Of a stretch of DNA of 64,000 bases, positions 51,677-60,687 are shown in pieces. This DNA is from Gordonia sp049847105 (GTDB lineage: Bacteria > Actinomycetota > Actinomycetes > Mycobacteriales > Mycobacteriaceae), in NCBI RefSeq assembly GCF_049847105.1, contig NZ_JBNCNS010000003.1, forward strand, positions 62,001-126,000. The letters run 5' to 3'. Both the position numbers and the translations under genes were made by a program. Every line of letters begins with the position of its first letter. Position 1 is the stretch's first letter. Under the pieces are notes generated by a model that ran no database searches, was not told the origin of the DNA, and was given only the letters and a program-made list of their open reading frames with translations.

Positions 51677-53157
51677 GTACGGTCGCGGACCGACTGCGCG
51701 AGATCCGGTCGGCGCCCACCGGGAAGAAGGTCGGGGCGTTCTTCGACTACGACGGCACCCTCATCGAGGGCTTCTCCGCGAGCGCGATCACGCGGGCCCG
51801 GGTGAAGAGTCTCGAGTTCGGTCTCGGCGAACTCGGCAGCTTCCTGCTGATCGCGCTGCGTGGGGTGAAGTCCGAGCAGGATTACGCCGAAGTGCTGGAG
51901 GCGACCAGACCGACCTTCGCCGGCAAGACCTATGCCGAGATGGTCGCGTTCGGCGACGATCTGTTCAGACACGAGACCGCGTCGCATCTGCGTCCGCAGA
52001 TGTGGCAGCTGCTGCGGGCGCATCGCGAGATGGGCCATCGGATCGTCATCGCGTCGTCGGCCACGCGATTCCAGATCGAGCCCATCGCCCGCGAGATCGA
52101 GGCCGACCACGCACTCGCGACCGACGTCGAGGTGATCGACGGGATCGTCACCGGTGAGATTCTCGGGCGACCGCTGTGGGGTCCGGGCAAGGCCGCCGCG
52201 GTGCGGGCGCTGGCGCGCGAACACGAGATGGACCTCGACGCGTCGTTCGCCTACAGCGACGGAAACGAGGACATCCCCTACCTGGAGTCGGTCGGACATC
52301 CGGCGGCGGTCTCACCCCGGTATGGCCTGCGCGCGGAGGCCCAGGCGCGGGGCTGGCCGATCCTCGATCTGCGCAACCCGAGCTACAACCGGCTGGCGAT
52401 GGCGGCGCGGACCGGCGCGTTCTACGGCTCCTTCATCGGGTCGGCGGTGCTCGGGGCCGCCGGTGGACTCGTTCGCCGGGATCCGAGCGTGCTCGTGGAG
52501 TCGGCCATCCCGGCCGGGAACGATCTCGGGCTGCGCATCGCGGGCGTCGGCGTGCGCGTTCTCGACGGCGCCGAGTACCTGACGTCGAACCGCCCATGCG
52601 TGTTCGTGTTCAACCATCAGTCCAAACTCGACCTGCCCGTGATCATCCATCTGGTCCGCCGCGACGCGACCGGCGTCGCCAAGAAGGAGGTCAAGCGGGT
52701 GCCGGTGCTAGGGCAGATCCTGGACGCGGCAGGCCTGGTCTTCATCGACCGGGCCGATGCGGGCAAGGCGATCGAGCAGATGCAGCCCGCGGTCCGCAAG
52801 CTCCGCGACGAGGGTGTGTCGCTGGTGGTCGCGCCGGAGGGCACCCGGTCGTCGACACCGCGGATCGGGCCGTTCAAGAAGGGGCCGTTTCACATCGCGA
52901 TGCAGGCAGGCGTACCGGTGGTGCCCGTGGTGCTCCGCAACACCGGTGAATTGATGTGGCGTGGTTCGCAATTGATCAAACCCGGCACGGTGGAGGTCAA
53001 GGTGTTGCCGCCGGTCGACACGTCGCAGTGGCGGCCGGAGGACGCCGGGAAGCATGCCGACGAGGTCCGGCAGATGTTCGTCAGCGCACTGGCCGACTGG
53101 CCGGTCGAATCGTTTGAGGACGGCCGGATGACCCGAGCGACGGGGGTGTGGGAGTGA
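51673..53157 (+). CDS. plsC: HAD-IB hydrolase / 1-acylglycerol-3-phosphate acyltransferase fusion
   Basis: 494 residues in two enzymes. The N-terminal HAD phosphatase (about 1-240) has FFDYDGTLIEGFSA at 23-36, the VIASSAT motif and YSDGNEDIPYLES. The C-terminal PlsC domain (about 265-470) has VFNHQSKLDLPVI near 316 and VVAPEGTRSSTPR near 385. It would acylate lysophosphatidate; the HAD half may dephosphorylate phosphatidate or a serine phosphate, giving a route toward diacylglycerol (inference). Coupled to plsB (ATGA) and to the next gene (GTGA). Confidence 0.93.
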   Translation: MSTVADRLREIRSAPTGKKVGAFFDYDGTLIEGFSASAITRARVKSLEFGLGELGSFLLIALRGVKSEQDYAEVLEATRPTFAGKTYAEMVAFGDDLFRHETASHLRPQMWQLLRAHREMGHRIVIASSATRFQIEPIAREIEADHALATDVEVIDGIVTGEILGRPLWGPGKAAAVRALAREHEMDLDASFAYSDGNEDIPYLESVGHPAAVSPRYGLRAEAQARGWPILDLRNPSYNRLAMAARTGAFYGSFIGSAVLGAAGGLVRRDPSVLVESAIPAGNDLGLRIAGVGVRVLDGAEYLTSNRPCVFVFNHQSKLDLPVIIHLVRRDATGVAKKEVKRVPVLGQILDAAGLVFIDRADAGKAIEQMQPAVRKLRDEGVSLVVAPEGTRSSTPRIGPFKKGPFHIAMQAGVPVVPVVLRNTGELMWRGSQLIKPGTVEVKVLPPVDTSQWRPEDAGKHADEVRQMFVSALADWPVESFEDGRMTRATGVWE

Positions 53158-54590
53158 GCAGCACCGACCAGCCACTGGACTGGGCCAACGAGCCGCACAT
53201 GAGCCCGGTCGATGCCCTGATGTGGCGAGGTGACACCGATCGTCGGCTGCGCGGCACCATCAGCATGCTGGAAATCTATGATTGCGTGCCGGATTGGGAT
53301 CGGTTGCTCGCCGCACATGAGTGGGGCAGTCGGATGGCACCGCGTTTCCGGCAGCGCGTCGTCGACTCCCCGTTCGGCACCGGCACCCCGAGTTGGGCGG
53401 TGGATCCCGACTTCGACCTGCACTACCACCTCCGACGGATCCGCCTCGCCGGCGACGGCTCGATGCGCGAACTCCTCTCGGCCTGTGAGCAACTCGCGAT
53501 GACCGCACTCGACCCGGCCCGCCCGCCGTGGGAGGGCACTCTGATCGAAGGTCTTCCCGACGGTCGGTCAGCGTACTTCCTCAAGGCCCATCATGCTCTC
53601 ACCGACGGTCTGGGGGCGATTCTCGGTCTGGCGCAGCTGCATTCGACGTCGCGCGATCCGATCCCCGGCAAGCCGCAGCCGCCCAGCCCCGAGCCGGTGA
53701 ACATCTCGGCGCTCGACGTGGTCGGGCGCCAGCTCGGCGAGGAGGTAGAACGACTCCCGCATCGGGTCGACAGCGCTGTGCGTGGGTTGCGTGCGCTGAC
53801 CCGACCGAGGAAGGCGCTGAGCGACGTCCTGCGGTACGGACGATCGGTGCCGCGGGTGGCCGGCCTGGTGTCTCCGCCGGGCTCACCGCTGCTCGCTGCG
53901 CGGAGTATCTCGTGGAGATTCAGTGCCTTCGAGGTCCCGTTCGCCGACCTGAAGGCTGCCGGCGTCACCGCCCGGGCCTCGGTCAACGACGTCTATCTCG
54001 CCGGGCTGATCGGCGGTTTCCGGTTCTATCACGAGAAACTCGGGCAGCCGGTCGACGCGATCCCGGTGGCCATCCCGATCTCCGTACGCCGACCCGAGGA
54101 TCCGGCCGGCGGGAACCGGATCGCGGTCGGACGCATGGCCGGTCCCGTCGGCATCGCCGATCCGTTCGAGCGGGTGCTCACCATCCGCGAACAGGTTCGT
54201 GCCGCGCGGACCGAACCCGCCGTGGACATCTTCAACACCCTCGGCTCGGTGCTGGCCTGGCTGCCGGGCCAGGTTCTCGCTCAGTTCAGTGGTGCGACAA
54301 CGCAAAACGACCTGCAGGCCAGCAACGTGCCGGGAATCCCCTGGGACACCTACGTTGCCGGGGCGAAGGTGGAACGCATGTTCCCGTTCGGGCCGCTGCC
54401 CGGGTGCGCGGTGATGGCCACCATGATCACCCACAACGGCACCGCCTGCCTGGGGCTGAACCACGATGCCGCCTCGATCACCGATCCGGAACTCTTCGCC
54501 GACTGCCTCGTCGCCGGATTCGACGAGGTTCTGGCCCTTGGCGCCGAAACAGGCTCGGGTGCAGCAGGCTTGATGCGGCGCGTCATCTGA
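53154..54590 (+). CDS. Wax ester synthase / diacylglycerol acyltransferase (WS/DGAT)
   Basis: 478 residues. The catalytic motif HHALTDGLGA near 142 (HHxxxDG) and an N-terminal SPVDALMWRGDT segment place it in the bacterial WS/DGAT family. PLPGCAVMATMITHNG near 414 matches the conserved C-terminal block. It esterifies diacylglycerol or fatty alcohols with acyl-CoA to make storage lipid, or performs a related acyl transfer. The GTG at 53154 overlaps the plsC stop, finishing the plsB-plsC-WS/DGAT unit. The 3' end overlaps the convergent phosphoribosyltransferase by 8 nt. Confidence 0.93.
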   Translation: MSSTDQPLDWANEPHMSPVDALMWRGDTDRRLRGTISMLEIYDCVPDWDRLLAAHEWGSRMAPRFRQRVVDSPFGTGTPSWAVDPDFDLHYHLRRIRLAGDGSMRELLSACEQLAMTALDPARPPWEGTLIEGLPDGRSAYFLKAHHALTDGLGAILGLAQLHSTSRDPIPGKPQPPSPEPVNISALDVVGRQLGEEVERLPHRVDSAVRGLRALTRPRKALSDVLRYGRSVPRVAGLVSPPGSPLLAARSISWRFSAFEVPFADLKAAGVTARASVNDVYLAGLIGGFRFYHEKLGQPVDAIPVAIPISVRRPEDPAGGNRIAVGRMAGPVGIADPFERVLTIREQVRAARTEPAVDIFNTLGSVLAWLPGQVLAQFSGATTQNDLQASNVPGIPWDTYVAGAKVERMFPFGPLPGCAVMATMITHNGTACLGLNHDAASITDPELFADCLVAGFDEVLALGAETGSGAAGLMRRVI

Positions 54591-55305
54591 GCCGGAGGCA
54601 GCGCGTGACCTCATCGTCGCCGACCTGCTGGAAGTCGCGATACGACAACCCGACGGCGTGGAAGGGCTCCGGTGAGCTCACACAGACCACGGCGTCGACG
54701 GCCGGGTCGGCGGTGAAGCGCCGGATCGCGTCGTCGGGTGCCGTCGGCACGGCGATGACGACGGCGGCGGCGCCTGCTGCACCCACGGCACGCAGCGCCA
54801 CCGCCATCGTCGATCCGGTCGCCATCCCGTCATCGACGAGGATCACCGTGCGACCCTCGACGGCTACTGGTTCGGCACCTCCCCGGTAGCGATGCTCACG
54901 GTCGGTGCGGATGGCCTCCTCGCGGTCGACCACCTCCTGGAACTGTTCGGGTGAGACACCGAGCCGGCGGGGTACATCGTCGTTGACCACGACCTGCCCG
55001 GCCGCCAGGGCGCCCATCGCGAACTCGGGCTGACCGGGTGCCCCGAGTTTGCGGACCACGAGCGCGTCGAGTGAGGCACCGAGGGCATCGGCCACCACCC
55101 GGGCCACCGGCACACCGCCGCGCGCCAGACCCAGCACGACGAGGTGGTCGGGCGTGGAGCCCGCACTCGAATCGGAGGGGATCGGCACGGAGGGGATCGA
55201 CACGGAGGGGATCGACAGCGTCGGAATCGGCGCGCTACGAAGTTGCTCGACCAGAGCCCGGCCGGCTGCCTGCCGATCGGCGAAGACCTCTGCGCGCCGC
55301 GACAT
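54583..55305 (-). CDS. Phosphoribosyltransferase-family protein
   Basis: 240 residues. The PRPP-binding motif VILVDDGMATGSTM near 155-168 and an LGLARGGVPVA loop near 64 define the fold. Such proteins are often annotated as predicted phosphoribosyltransferases without a base substrate. Residues about 27-45 hold a Ser-Ile-Pro-Ser-Val type repeat from three 15-bp tandem units, unusual for this family and likely an expandable surface loop. Its ATG overlaps the stop of the upstream SnoaL-like gene. Confidence 0.88.
   Translation of the reverse strand: MSRRAEVFADRQAAGRALVEQLRSAPIPTLSIPSVSIPSVPIPSDSSAGSTPDHLVVLGLARGGVPVARVVADALGASLDALVVRKLGAPGQPEFAMGALAAGQVVVNDDVPRRLGVSPEQFQEVVDREEAIRTDREHRYRGGAEPVAVEGRTVILVDDGMATGSTMAVALRAVGAAGAAAVVIAVPTAPDDAIRRFTADPAVDAVVCVSSPEPFHAVGLSYRDFQQVGDDEVTRCLRLR
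55174..55218 (-). repeat. Three tandem 15-bp repeats inside the phosphoribosyltransferase gene
   Basis: Units at 55174-55188, 55189-55203 and 55204-55218 (ggaggggatcg(g/a)cac/g on the plus strand) keep the frame and encode a five-residue Ser/Ile/Pro/Ser/Val-like repeat. Confidence 0.9.
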
Positions 55306-55757
55306 CAGTCGATCCGGATCGCGGGGCCGACGTCGAGAGCGAAGCTCGGCACGTCGTCGAGGCTCATCTTGGCCTCGTAGGTGCGGTCGTAGCCGGTCCC
55401 GCAGATCCGCCAGCCCTCGTCGGTGCGGCGGTAGCGGTCCTCGTAGAACGCGGCACCGATGAGCATGAACTTGAAATCCGGGACGATGACCCGGTCCTGC
55501 AGGTACCAGCGTCCGGTGGCCGTGTCGCCCTCCACGTCGATCTCGGGATGTGCGACGCGGTGCTCGGTGATCACCCCGGGGCCGACCGAGTTGCGCATGA
55601 AGCCGACCAGTTCGTCGCGGGTGGTGAACTTGAGGCTGCTGCCGTAGTCGCCGGTGACATCGGCTGTGAGGGTTCTTTCGAACACCTCCCAGTCCTTGGT
55701 GTCCAGTGCACGGAGGTAGCGGTATTTGAGCTGCTTGATCGCGTCGAGATCGTCCAT
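55305..55757 (-). CDS. SnoaL-like / NTF2-fold protein
   Basis: 150 residues. NTF2-like cone fold: an LKYRYLRALDTKDWEVFERTLTADV helix at 10-34, then DELVGFMRNSVGPGVITEHRVAHPEIDVEGDTATGRWYLQD and a final WRICGTGYDRTYE strand. SnoaL-like proteins include isomerases, hydratases and ring dehydrogenases; the histidine in TEHRVAHPEI may be catalytic but no substrate is indicated. It overlaps the phosphoribosyltransferase by one base at ATGA. Confidence 0.88.
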   Translation of the reverse strand: MDDLDAIKQLKYRYLRALDTKDWEVFERTLTADVTGDYGSSLKFTTRDELVGFMRNSVGPGVITEHRVAHPEIDVEGDTATGRWYLQDRVIVPDFKFMLIGAAFYEDRYRRTDEGWRICGTGYDRTYEAKMSLDDVPSFALDVGPAIRID

Positions 55758-55838
55758 GGTTCAACATCTACCCGACTTGCCGCCCAAGACCTACTGAATC
55801 AGTTGACAGCGGCAACCGGTGGCCGCAAGTGTGGACCG

Positions 55839-56723
55839 ATGACCTCGATCGCCGATGACACCGCCCACCAGACCGCCCGCAAGGCCTACGAGAGCATCGA
55901 GCCGTTTCACGTGCTCGCCTACTTCAACCACGGCCTGCGCGCGGCGCAGGAGGACACCGGCCTCGACGGCCATGGCTTCTACGTCGGTGCTCGCGGCGCC
56001 CCGATGGGGGAGTGCCACGCGTCGATCGTGACGTCGTCGTTCTACAACTTCGCGTCCGACCTCATCGCCACGAGTTGGGATGCCGCCCGGGCGGTCGGGC
56101 TGGAGAAGGTCGCGGCGCGGCGCGTGCAGATGCTGGATGAGCAGCTGCGCGCGATCCTGGGCGAGCGGGTCGGCGACGCCGAGATCGTCGAGCTGACACA
56201 CCGCTATCGGGAACTGGCCGACGATCTGCCCTTCGGGGGTCGTCCGCTGGCGTCGGCCTGGGCCTCGGCCACCCCGCCCGACGAGCCGCATGTCGCGCTG
56301 TGGCACGCCATCGCCGTTCTCCGGGAATGGCGCGGCGACAACCACGTCGCGGTGCTGGTCAACCACGACCTCGATGCCCTGGACGCGGTGATCTTCCACG
56401 AGGCCGAGCTGCCGGACCCGACGGTCCGTCGGCGGACTCTCGGCCGCAAGCTCATCCAGCTGACTCGCGGGTGGTCGGACGATGACTGGGATGCCTCGGT
56501 GGACCGGCTGATCGGCCGTGGAATGGCGACCCGGGCGGAATCGGGCGAGCGACTGACCGATGCCGGCCTGGACGTCTATCGCGCGATCGAGGCCGAGACC
56601 GATGCCATCACGGCCCAGGCCTGGGCGAAGCCCGGGGTCGATGAACTCCTGGAACGCACGCGGCCGTACGTGAAGGCCGTGATCGACGCGGGAGTGTTGC
56701 CGGGGACCCGCAAGAAGGACTGA
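55839..56723 (+). CDS. SCO6745-family protein (winged-helix-like, unknown function)
   Basis: 294 residues. It begins AHQTARKAYESIEPFHVLAYF and contains LWHAIAVLREWRGDNHVAVLV near 151 and a MarR-like C-terminal part (SGERLTDAGLDVYRAIEAETD). This matches the actinobacterial SCO6745 family, whose role is not known to me; it may be a ligand-binding or regulatory protein. The frame is open far upstream, but only antisense to two genes, so the ATG at 55839 is used. It ends 12 nt before the convergent transporter. Confidence 0.82.
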   Translation: MTSIADDTAHQTARKAYESIEPFHVLAYFNHGLRAAQEDTGLDGHGFYVGARGAPMGECHASIVTSSFYNFASDLIATSWDAARAVGLEKVAARRVQMLDEQLRAILGERVGDAEIVELTHRYRELADDLPFGGRPLASAWASATPPDEPHVALWHAIAVLREWRGDNHVAVLVNHDLDALDAVIFHEAELPDPTVRRRTLGRKLIQLTRGWSDDDWDASVDRLIGRGMATRAESGERLTDAGLDVYRAIEAETDAITAQAWAKPGVDELLERTRPYVKAVIDAGVLPGTRKKD

Positions 56724-56735
56724 CGCTGGAACGGC

Positions 56736-57809
56736 TCAGCGCTGCGCGTCCTCCGACGGCCCCTCGGAGTCGTCGGAGGAGCGGCTGCGGCGGATCGACC
56801 GCGATGACGACGACCATCCGAACAGATCCGACCCGTAGAACCCGGTGTCGATCTCCCCGGTGTCGGCACCGGACGAGTCGACGCGGCCACGCCGCCATCC
56901 GCCCTTCAGCGGTGGCGCCTCGCCGAAGTGATCTGGGTCGCCGGAGCCGTACCAGGCGACGAGTACCGCTCCGATGACGGCGCCGATGAAGCCGACGATG
57001 GCCAGCCACCCGAGTCCGGGCTTGGCCGTGTCGTTGAGGAACAGCACGCCGACGAGGCTGGGACCGGCCGTCTCGCCGACGACCAGCACTGCCGTCACCC
57101 CGTTCACCGCGCCCACCTGCAGAGCGACCGTCTGGACGAAGAAGCCGACGGCACCGGCTACCGCGATGGTCCAGGCGGCCGGGTCGGTGAGCAGGGTGAC
57201 GAGATGGAACGGCGCGACGCCGTCGAGGACGCGGACCGCGATCGCGATCATGCCGAACAGCAGCCCCGCGGTGGCGCCTCCGACGATGGCTGCGTGCTTG
57301 CCCAGCCGGTACACGCCGAACAGGGCGATCGCGCAGAGTCCCAGGGTCGCGACGAACAGTTCCCAATGGAAGACGGCGCTCTCGCCGCCGCCGGTGTGGT
57401 GCTCGGCGGACATGCCGAGCAGGCACAGCGACAGCACGACCAGCCAGATGGCGATCCAGTCGCGGGTGTGCAGCGCGATGTTGAGCATGATGGTGCCGAG
57501 CAGGGCGGTGATCACAAGATTTGCCGACACGATGGTCTGCGAGAGGAACAGCGGGAGGAAGCGCGCGGCCAGCGCGCCGCCGGCGAATCCGATCACCACC
57601 ATCATCGTGCCGAGAATGAAGGAAGGATCCACGAAGGTCGACATGGTGGACTGCAGCGAGGGGCCGCCGGCCGCGTTGGTCTGGTTCTCCTCGGTGCCCT
57701 CGTCGCGGGCCGCCGTCGCCACCCGACGCGCACCCAGCGCGCGTAGTACCGTGGACATCCCGTAGGCGACGGCGGCGAGGCAAGCGGCGATGATGCCGAT
57801 CACGAACAT
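56736..57809 (-). CDS. DMT-superfamily (EamA/NIPA-like) membrane protein
   Basis: 357 residues with about nine hydrophobic helices from residue 1 to 285 and a charged cytoplasmic tail rich in Ser/Arg/Asp. The small-residue-rich repeated halves (VIGFAGGALAARFLPLFLSQTIVSANLVITALLG) fit the drug/metabolite transporter superfamily. Substrate unknown. The ATG at 57809 has a GGCGGGG purine run 7 nt upstream; a longer frame to 57911 seems untranslated. It diverges from the ATP-grasp gene across 150 bp that holds only the two promoters. Confidence 0.85.
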   Translation of the reverse strand: MFVIGIIAACLAAVAYGMSTVLRALGARRVATAARDEGTEENQTNAAGGPSLQSTMSTFVDPSFILGTMMVVIGFAGGALAARFLPLFLSQTIVSANLVITALLGTIMLNIALHTRDWIAIWLVVLSLCLLGMSAEHHTGGGESAVFHWELFVATLGLCAIALFGVYRLGKHAAIVGGATAGLLFGMIAIAVRVLDGVAPFHLVTLLTDPAAWTIAVAGAVGFFVQTVALQVGAVNGVTAVLVVGETAGPSLVGVLFLNDTAKPGLGWLAIVGFIGAVIGAVLVAWYGSGDPDHFGEAPPLKGGWRRGRVDSSGADTGEIDTGFYGSDLFGWSSSSRSIRRSRSSDDSEGPSEDAQR

Positions 57810-57946
57810 CAGAAAACCCCGCCTCTCTCGCCTGTCTGTTCGGGTCAACCCGGCGTAACAGCATTCTGCAACGCTTTCGGGCGACCGACTATTCCTTTTT
57901 CGGCAGGTCACCTGCGGGCCGATGGATCACCCTATCGGCCCTCTCC

Positions 57947-57952
57947 TAGACT
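57947..57952 (+). promoter_or_regulatory. -10 hexamer, leaderless ATP-grasp gene
   Basis: TAGACT lies 7 nt before the GTG at 57960. Confidence 0.5.
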
Positions 57953-57959
57953 CGACCCG

Positions 57960-59141
57960 GTGGGCACTGTGGGGACTTCCGGACAAAAGCATGTACTGAT
58001 CACCTTCGGGAGGTCGTTCCTGACCCTCGAGCTGACCCGCCTGATGTCCGCAGCCGGGCATCGGGTGACCATCGTCGACAGCATCCCGGTGGGCGTGAGC
58101 AGGTTCTCCCATGGGGCCGACGCCTTTCATCGGGTCCCGGCGCCCAAGTTCGAGCCGCGGGCGTATTGCCACGCGCTCGCGCAGATCGTCGTCGACGAAA
58201 AGGTCGACATGGTCATCCCGATCCACGAGGAGACCGACATCCTCTCGATGATGGTCGACATCTTCCCGCCCGAATGCGAATTGTTCCTGTCCGATTTCGA
58301 GACCGAGAACAGCCTCCACAACAAATTCGAATTCCAGGAGCTCCTCGTCGCCCGTGGGATTCCGGCGCTGAAATATGCGCAGGTTCGCAGTCCCGACGAC
58401 ATCGCGGCCCTCGATTTCGACGCACCGTTCGCCCTCAAGGAGTGTTACTCGCGGGGGTCGCAGAAGGTCCACAAGGTCACTCCGGGCGACCCGATGGACT
58501 GGGTCGAGTTCGATCCGATCAACCCGTGGCTGGCGCAGGAATGGCTCTCCGGGACGAACTACTGCACCTACTCGATCTGCCGTGACGGCCAGATCAATGC
58601 CCATGCCACCTATCCGGTGGATTACGCGATCGGCGGGAGTTCGTGCCTGAACTTCAAGTCGGTGCAGCATGACGGGATCTTCGAATGGATCTCGAAGTTC
58701 GTGCGGGACATGAACTTCACCGGTCAGGTCGGGTTCGATTTCATCGAGGATCCGGAACGCGGGCTGTTCTGCATCGAGTGCAACCCGCGGGCGACGAGCG
58801 GCATCATGATGTTCGGTCCGGAGGACGGCGTCGACCGTGCATTCTTCGGGACCAATGATGAGATCATCACTCCCGGAACCGATGTCGACAAGATGATCGG
58901 TTTGGGCATGCTGCTCTACGGGTGGCGAAAGGACTCGCGCCGGGGGCGCAGCATGCGCGAATTCCTCCGCGCCTTCCGGTCGTCGAGCGACGTGATCAGT
59001 CACCCGGGTGACCAGCGGCCCGCGCTCCTCCTGCCGTTCGCCTACCTCGGCATCCTGCGCAGTTGCTACAAGTACAAGGTCGGGCTCGCCGAGGGATTCA
59101 TGCACGACCACGAGTGGGACGGTCTGCGGATCTCGGAGTGA
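57960..59141 (+). CDS. ATP-grasp carboxylate-amine ligase-like enzyme
   Basis: 393 residues. A pre-ATP-grasp Rossmann part (VLITFGRSFLTLELTRLMSAAGHRVTIVD at 12-40), then an ATP-grasp domain with FALKECYSRGS near 157 (nucleotide lysine) and GFDFIEDPERGLFCIECNPRATSG near 258-281, the Mg-binding Glu/Asn pair. It would form an amide or thioester from a carboxylate using ATP. It stands alone with no biosynthetic neighbours, so substrates are unknown; peptide-like or sugar-acid ligation are both possible. Leaderless GTG start. Followed by a 21-bp tandem repeat. Confidence 0.87.
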   Translation: MGTVGTSGQKHVLITFGRSFLTLELTRLMSAAGHRVTIVDSIPVGVSRFSHGADAFHRVPAPKFEPRAYCHALAQIVVDEKVDMVIPIHEETDILSMMVDIFPPECELFLSDFETENSLHNKFEFQELLVARGIPALKYAQVRSPDDIAALDFDAPFALKECYSRGSQKVHKVTPGDPMDWVEFDPINPWLAQEWLSGTNYCTYSICRDGQINAHATYPVDYAIGGSSCLNFKSVQHDGIFEWISKFVRDMNFTGQVGFDFIEDPERGLFCIECNPRATSGIMMFGPEDGVDRAFFGTNDEIITPGTDVDKMIGLGMLLYGWRKDSRRGRSMREFLRAFRSSSDVISHPGDQRPALLLPFAYLGILRSCYKYKVGLAEGFMHDHEWDGLRISE

Positions 59142-59155
59142 GACCCCATCATCTC

Positions 59156-59230
59156 GCCGACAGCAACCGGAATCCCGCCGACGGCAACCGAAATCCCGCC
59201 GAGAGCAACCGGAATCCCGCCGACAGCACC
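59156..59230. repeat. 21-bp tandem repeat array between the ATP-grasp gene and guaD
   Basis: Three full units at 59156-59176, 59177-59197 and 59198-59218 of the form gccgacagcaaccggaatcc plus c, with one or two changes each, and a partial fourth to 59230. It fills the 91-bp gap between convergent genes. Confidence 0.92.
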
Positions 59231-59232
59231 GC

Positions 59233-60642
59233 TCAGGTGCGGACTCGGTGCCCGCGCACGTAGACTTCCGCGATCGCGGGTTCTCGTAATCCCATCAAGA
59301 GCGCGAACAGGGTCTGATCGCGGGCGGTGACCTCGTCGTCGGCCCGGATGCCCTGGCGCAGCATCGATTCCAGAGGCGTCCACCGCTCGGGTCGGATGAC
59401 CAGGAAATCCGCCTCCTTGCCGACGTCGAAGTTCCCGAAGCGGTTCTCCATGTCGAGGGCTCGTGCACCGGCCAGCGTTGCGGTGAACAACATCTCGGCC
59501 GGGTGCATCGCCACACTCTCCGCACCCGGCTCGCTGAGATGAACCTTGAAGGCGTCGGACAGCACCCGCGAGATCAACCATTCGTCTCCGGCGCCGACGT
59601 CGGTCCCGGCAGCGATCGTGATCCCGGCGGCGACGGTCCGTTTCCACGGCATGGTGCCCGAACCGAGGAACAGCTGGGACACCGGGCAGTGTGCGATCGA
59701 CGTCCCGGTCTCGGCCATCCGCGTGAGCTCGTCGTCGGTGCAGTGCACGGCGTGCGCCAGCACGGTCCGACGGCCGAGCAGGCCTTTCCCGCCGACCCGA
59801 CTGCCGGGCAGAAACCGGCCGTCGTAGGTGTCGAGGTAGGAGTCGACCCCGTAACTGCGCTTCACCAGGTCGATCTCGCCGTCGCCGGGGCGATTGTTCT
59901 CGTTGAGATGGGTGTGCACGTAGACCCCACGCTCGCGCACCTCGCTGTAGAGCTCGCCGAGCCCGGCCAGGGTGTCCGCGCTGACCGACAGTGAGAATCT
60001 CGGCACGATCGCCACGTGAAGCAGTGCCGAGGAGACGTCGCCGGAATCGGCTGCGTGCCAGCGGTTGATCTCGTCGGCCGTGAGGTCGATCGCCTGCTGC
60101 TCGGTGGTGAGCAGCGGACTCGCCGACGGGCCGCCCGTGGTCTGGATGCCACGGCCACTGACCAGGCGGAGACCGGCTCGCCGAGTCTCGTCGAACAGCG
60201 CGTCCTGGGCATGCGGAAACGCCGAACCGAACACCATGGCCGCGGTGGTCCCGACCGCGATCCGGCGGGCGGTGAAATCCCGTGCGATCTGCTGGGCGAA
60301 ACCGGGATCGGCCAGGCGGGCCTCGGCCGGGAAGATGCACGTCTCCAGCCACTCCAGTAACTGTCCGCCGCCGTAGGCATCCACCGAGTAGGTCTGCGGG
60401 AAGTGGATGTGGGCGTCGACGAATCCGGGGATGAGGTACCCGTCGCCGTGGTCGTGAATGCGCTCGGCGGACCCCGGGGTGCGCGCGGCAGGCCGGCCGT
60501 CGCGCGGGCCGCAGTAGACGATGGTGCCGGCGCCGTCCAGGACCAGTGCGCCGTCTGGGATCCAGGCGAGGGCGTCAGGTGCCTCGGTCACCGCCGGACG
60601 GCCGGCCACGTGGAAGATCTGGCCGAGATGGGTCGTGGTCAC
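59233..60642 (-). CDS. guaD: Guanine deaminase
   Basis: 469 residues, amidohydrolase family. Converts guanine to xanthine, feeding purine breakdown. Zinc ligands: GFVDAHIHFPQ near 74-84 (HxH), VHTHLNENN near 240, VLAHAVHCTDDE near 283, and AAGTDVGAGDEW near 329 with the metal aspartate. The EWLETCIFPAEARL segment near 98 is characteristic of guanine deaminases. GTG start; no clear ribosome site or -10 box. It precedes the SulP gene on the other side by 45 nt without overlap. Confidence 0.92.
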   Translation of the reverse strand: MTTTHLGQIFHVAGRPAVTEAPDALAWIPDGALVLDGAGTIVYCGPRDGRPAARTPGSAERIHDHGDGYLIPGFVDAHIHFPQTYSVDAYGGGQLLEWLETCIFPAEARLADPGFAQQIARDFTARRIAVGTTAAMVFGSAFPHAQDALFDETRRAGLRLVSGRGIQTTGGPSASPLLTTEQQAIDLTADEINRWHAADSGDVSSALLHVAIVPRFSLSVSADTLAGLGELYSEVRERGVYVHTHLNENNRPGDGEIDLVKRSYGVDSYLDTYDGRFLPGSRVGGKGLLGRRTVLAHAVHCTDDELTRMAETGTSIAHCPVSQLFLGSGTMPWKRTVAAGITIAAGTDVGAGDEWLISRVLSDAFKVHLSEPGAESVAMHPAEMLFTATLAGARALDMENRFGNFDVGKEADFLVIRPERWTPLESMLRQGIRADDEVTARDQTLFALLMGLREPAIAEVYVRGHRVRT

Positions 60643-60687
60643 CCGAACACGAAAGCACAGCCCGAGGCTGTCGGCCGGATGAGAGTG

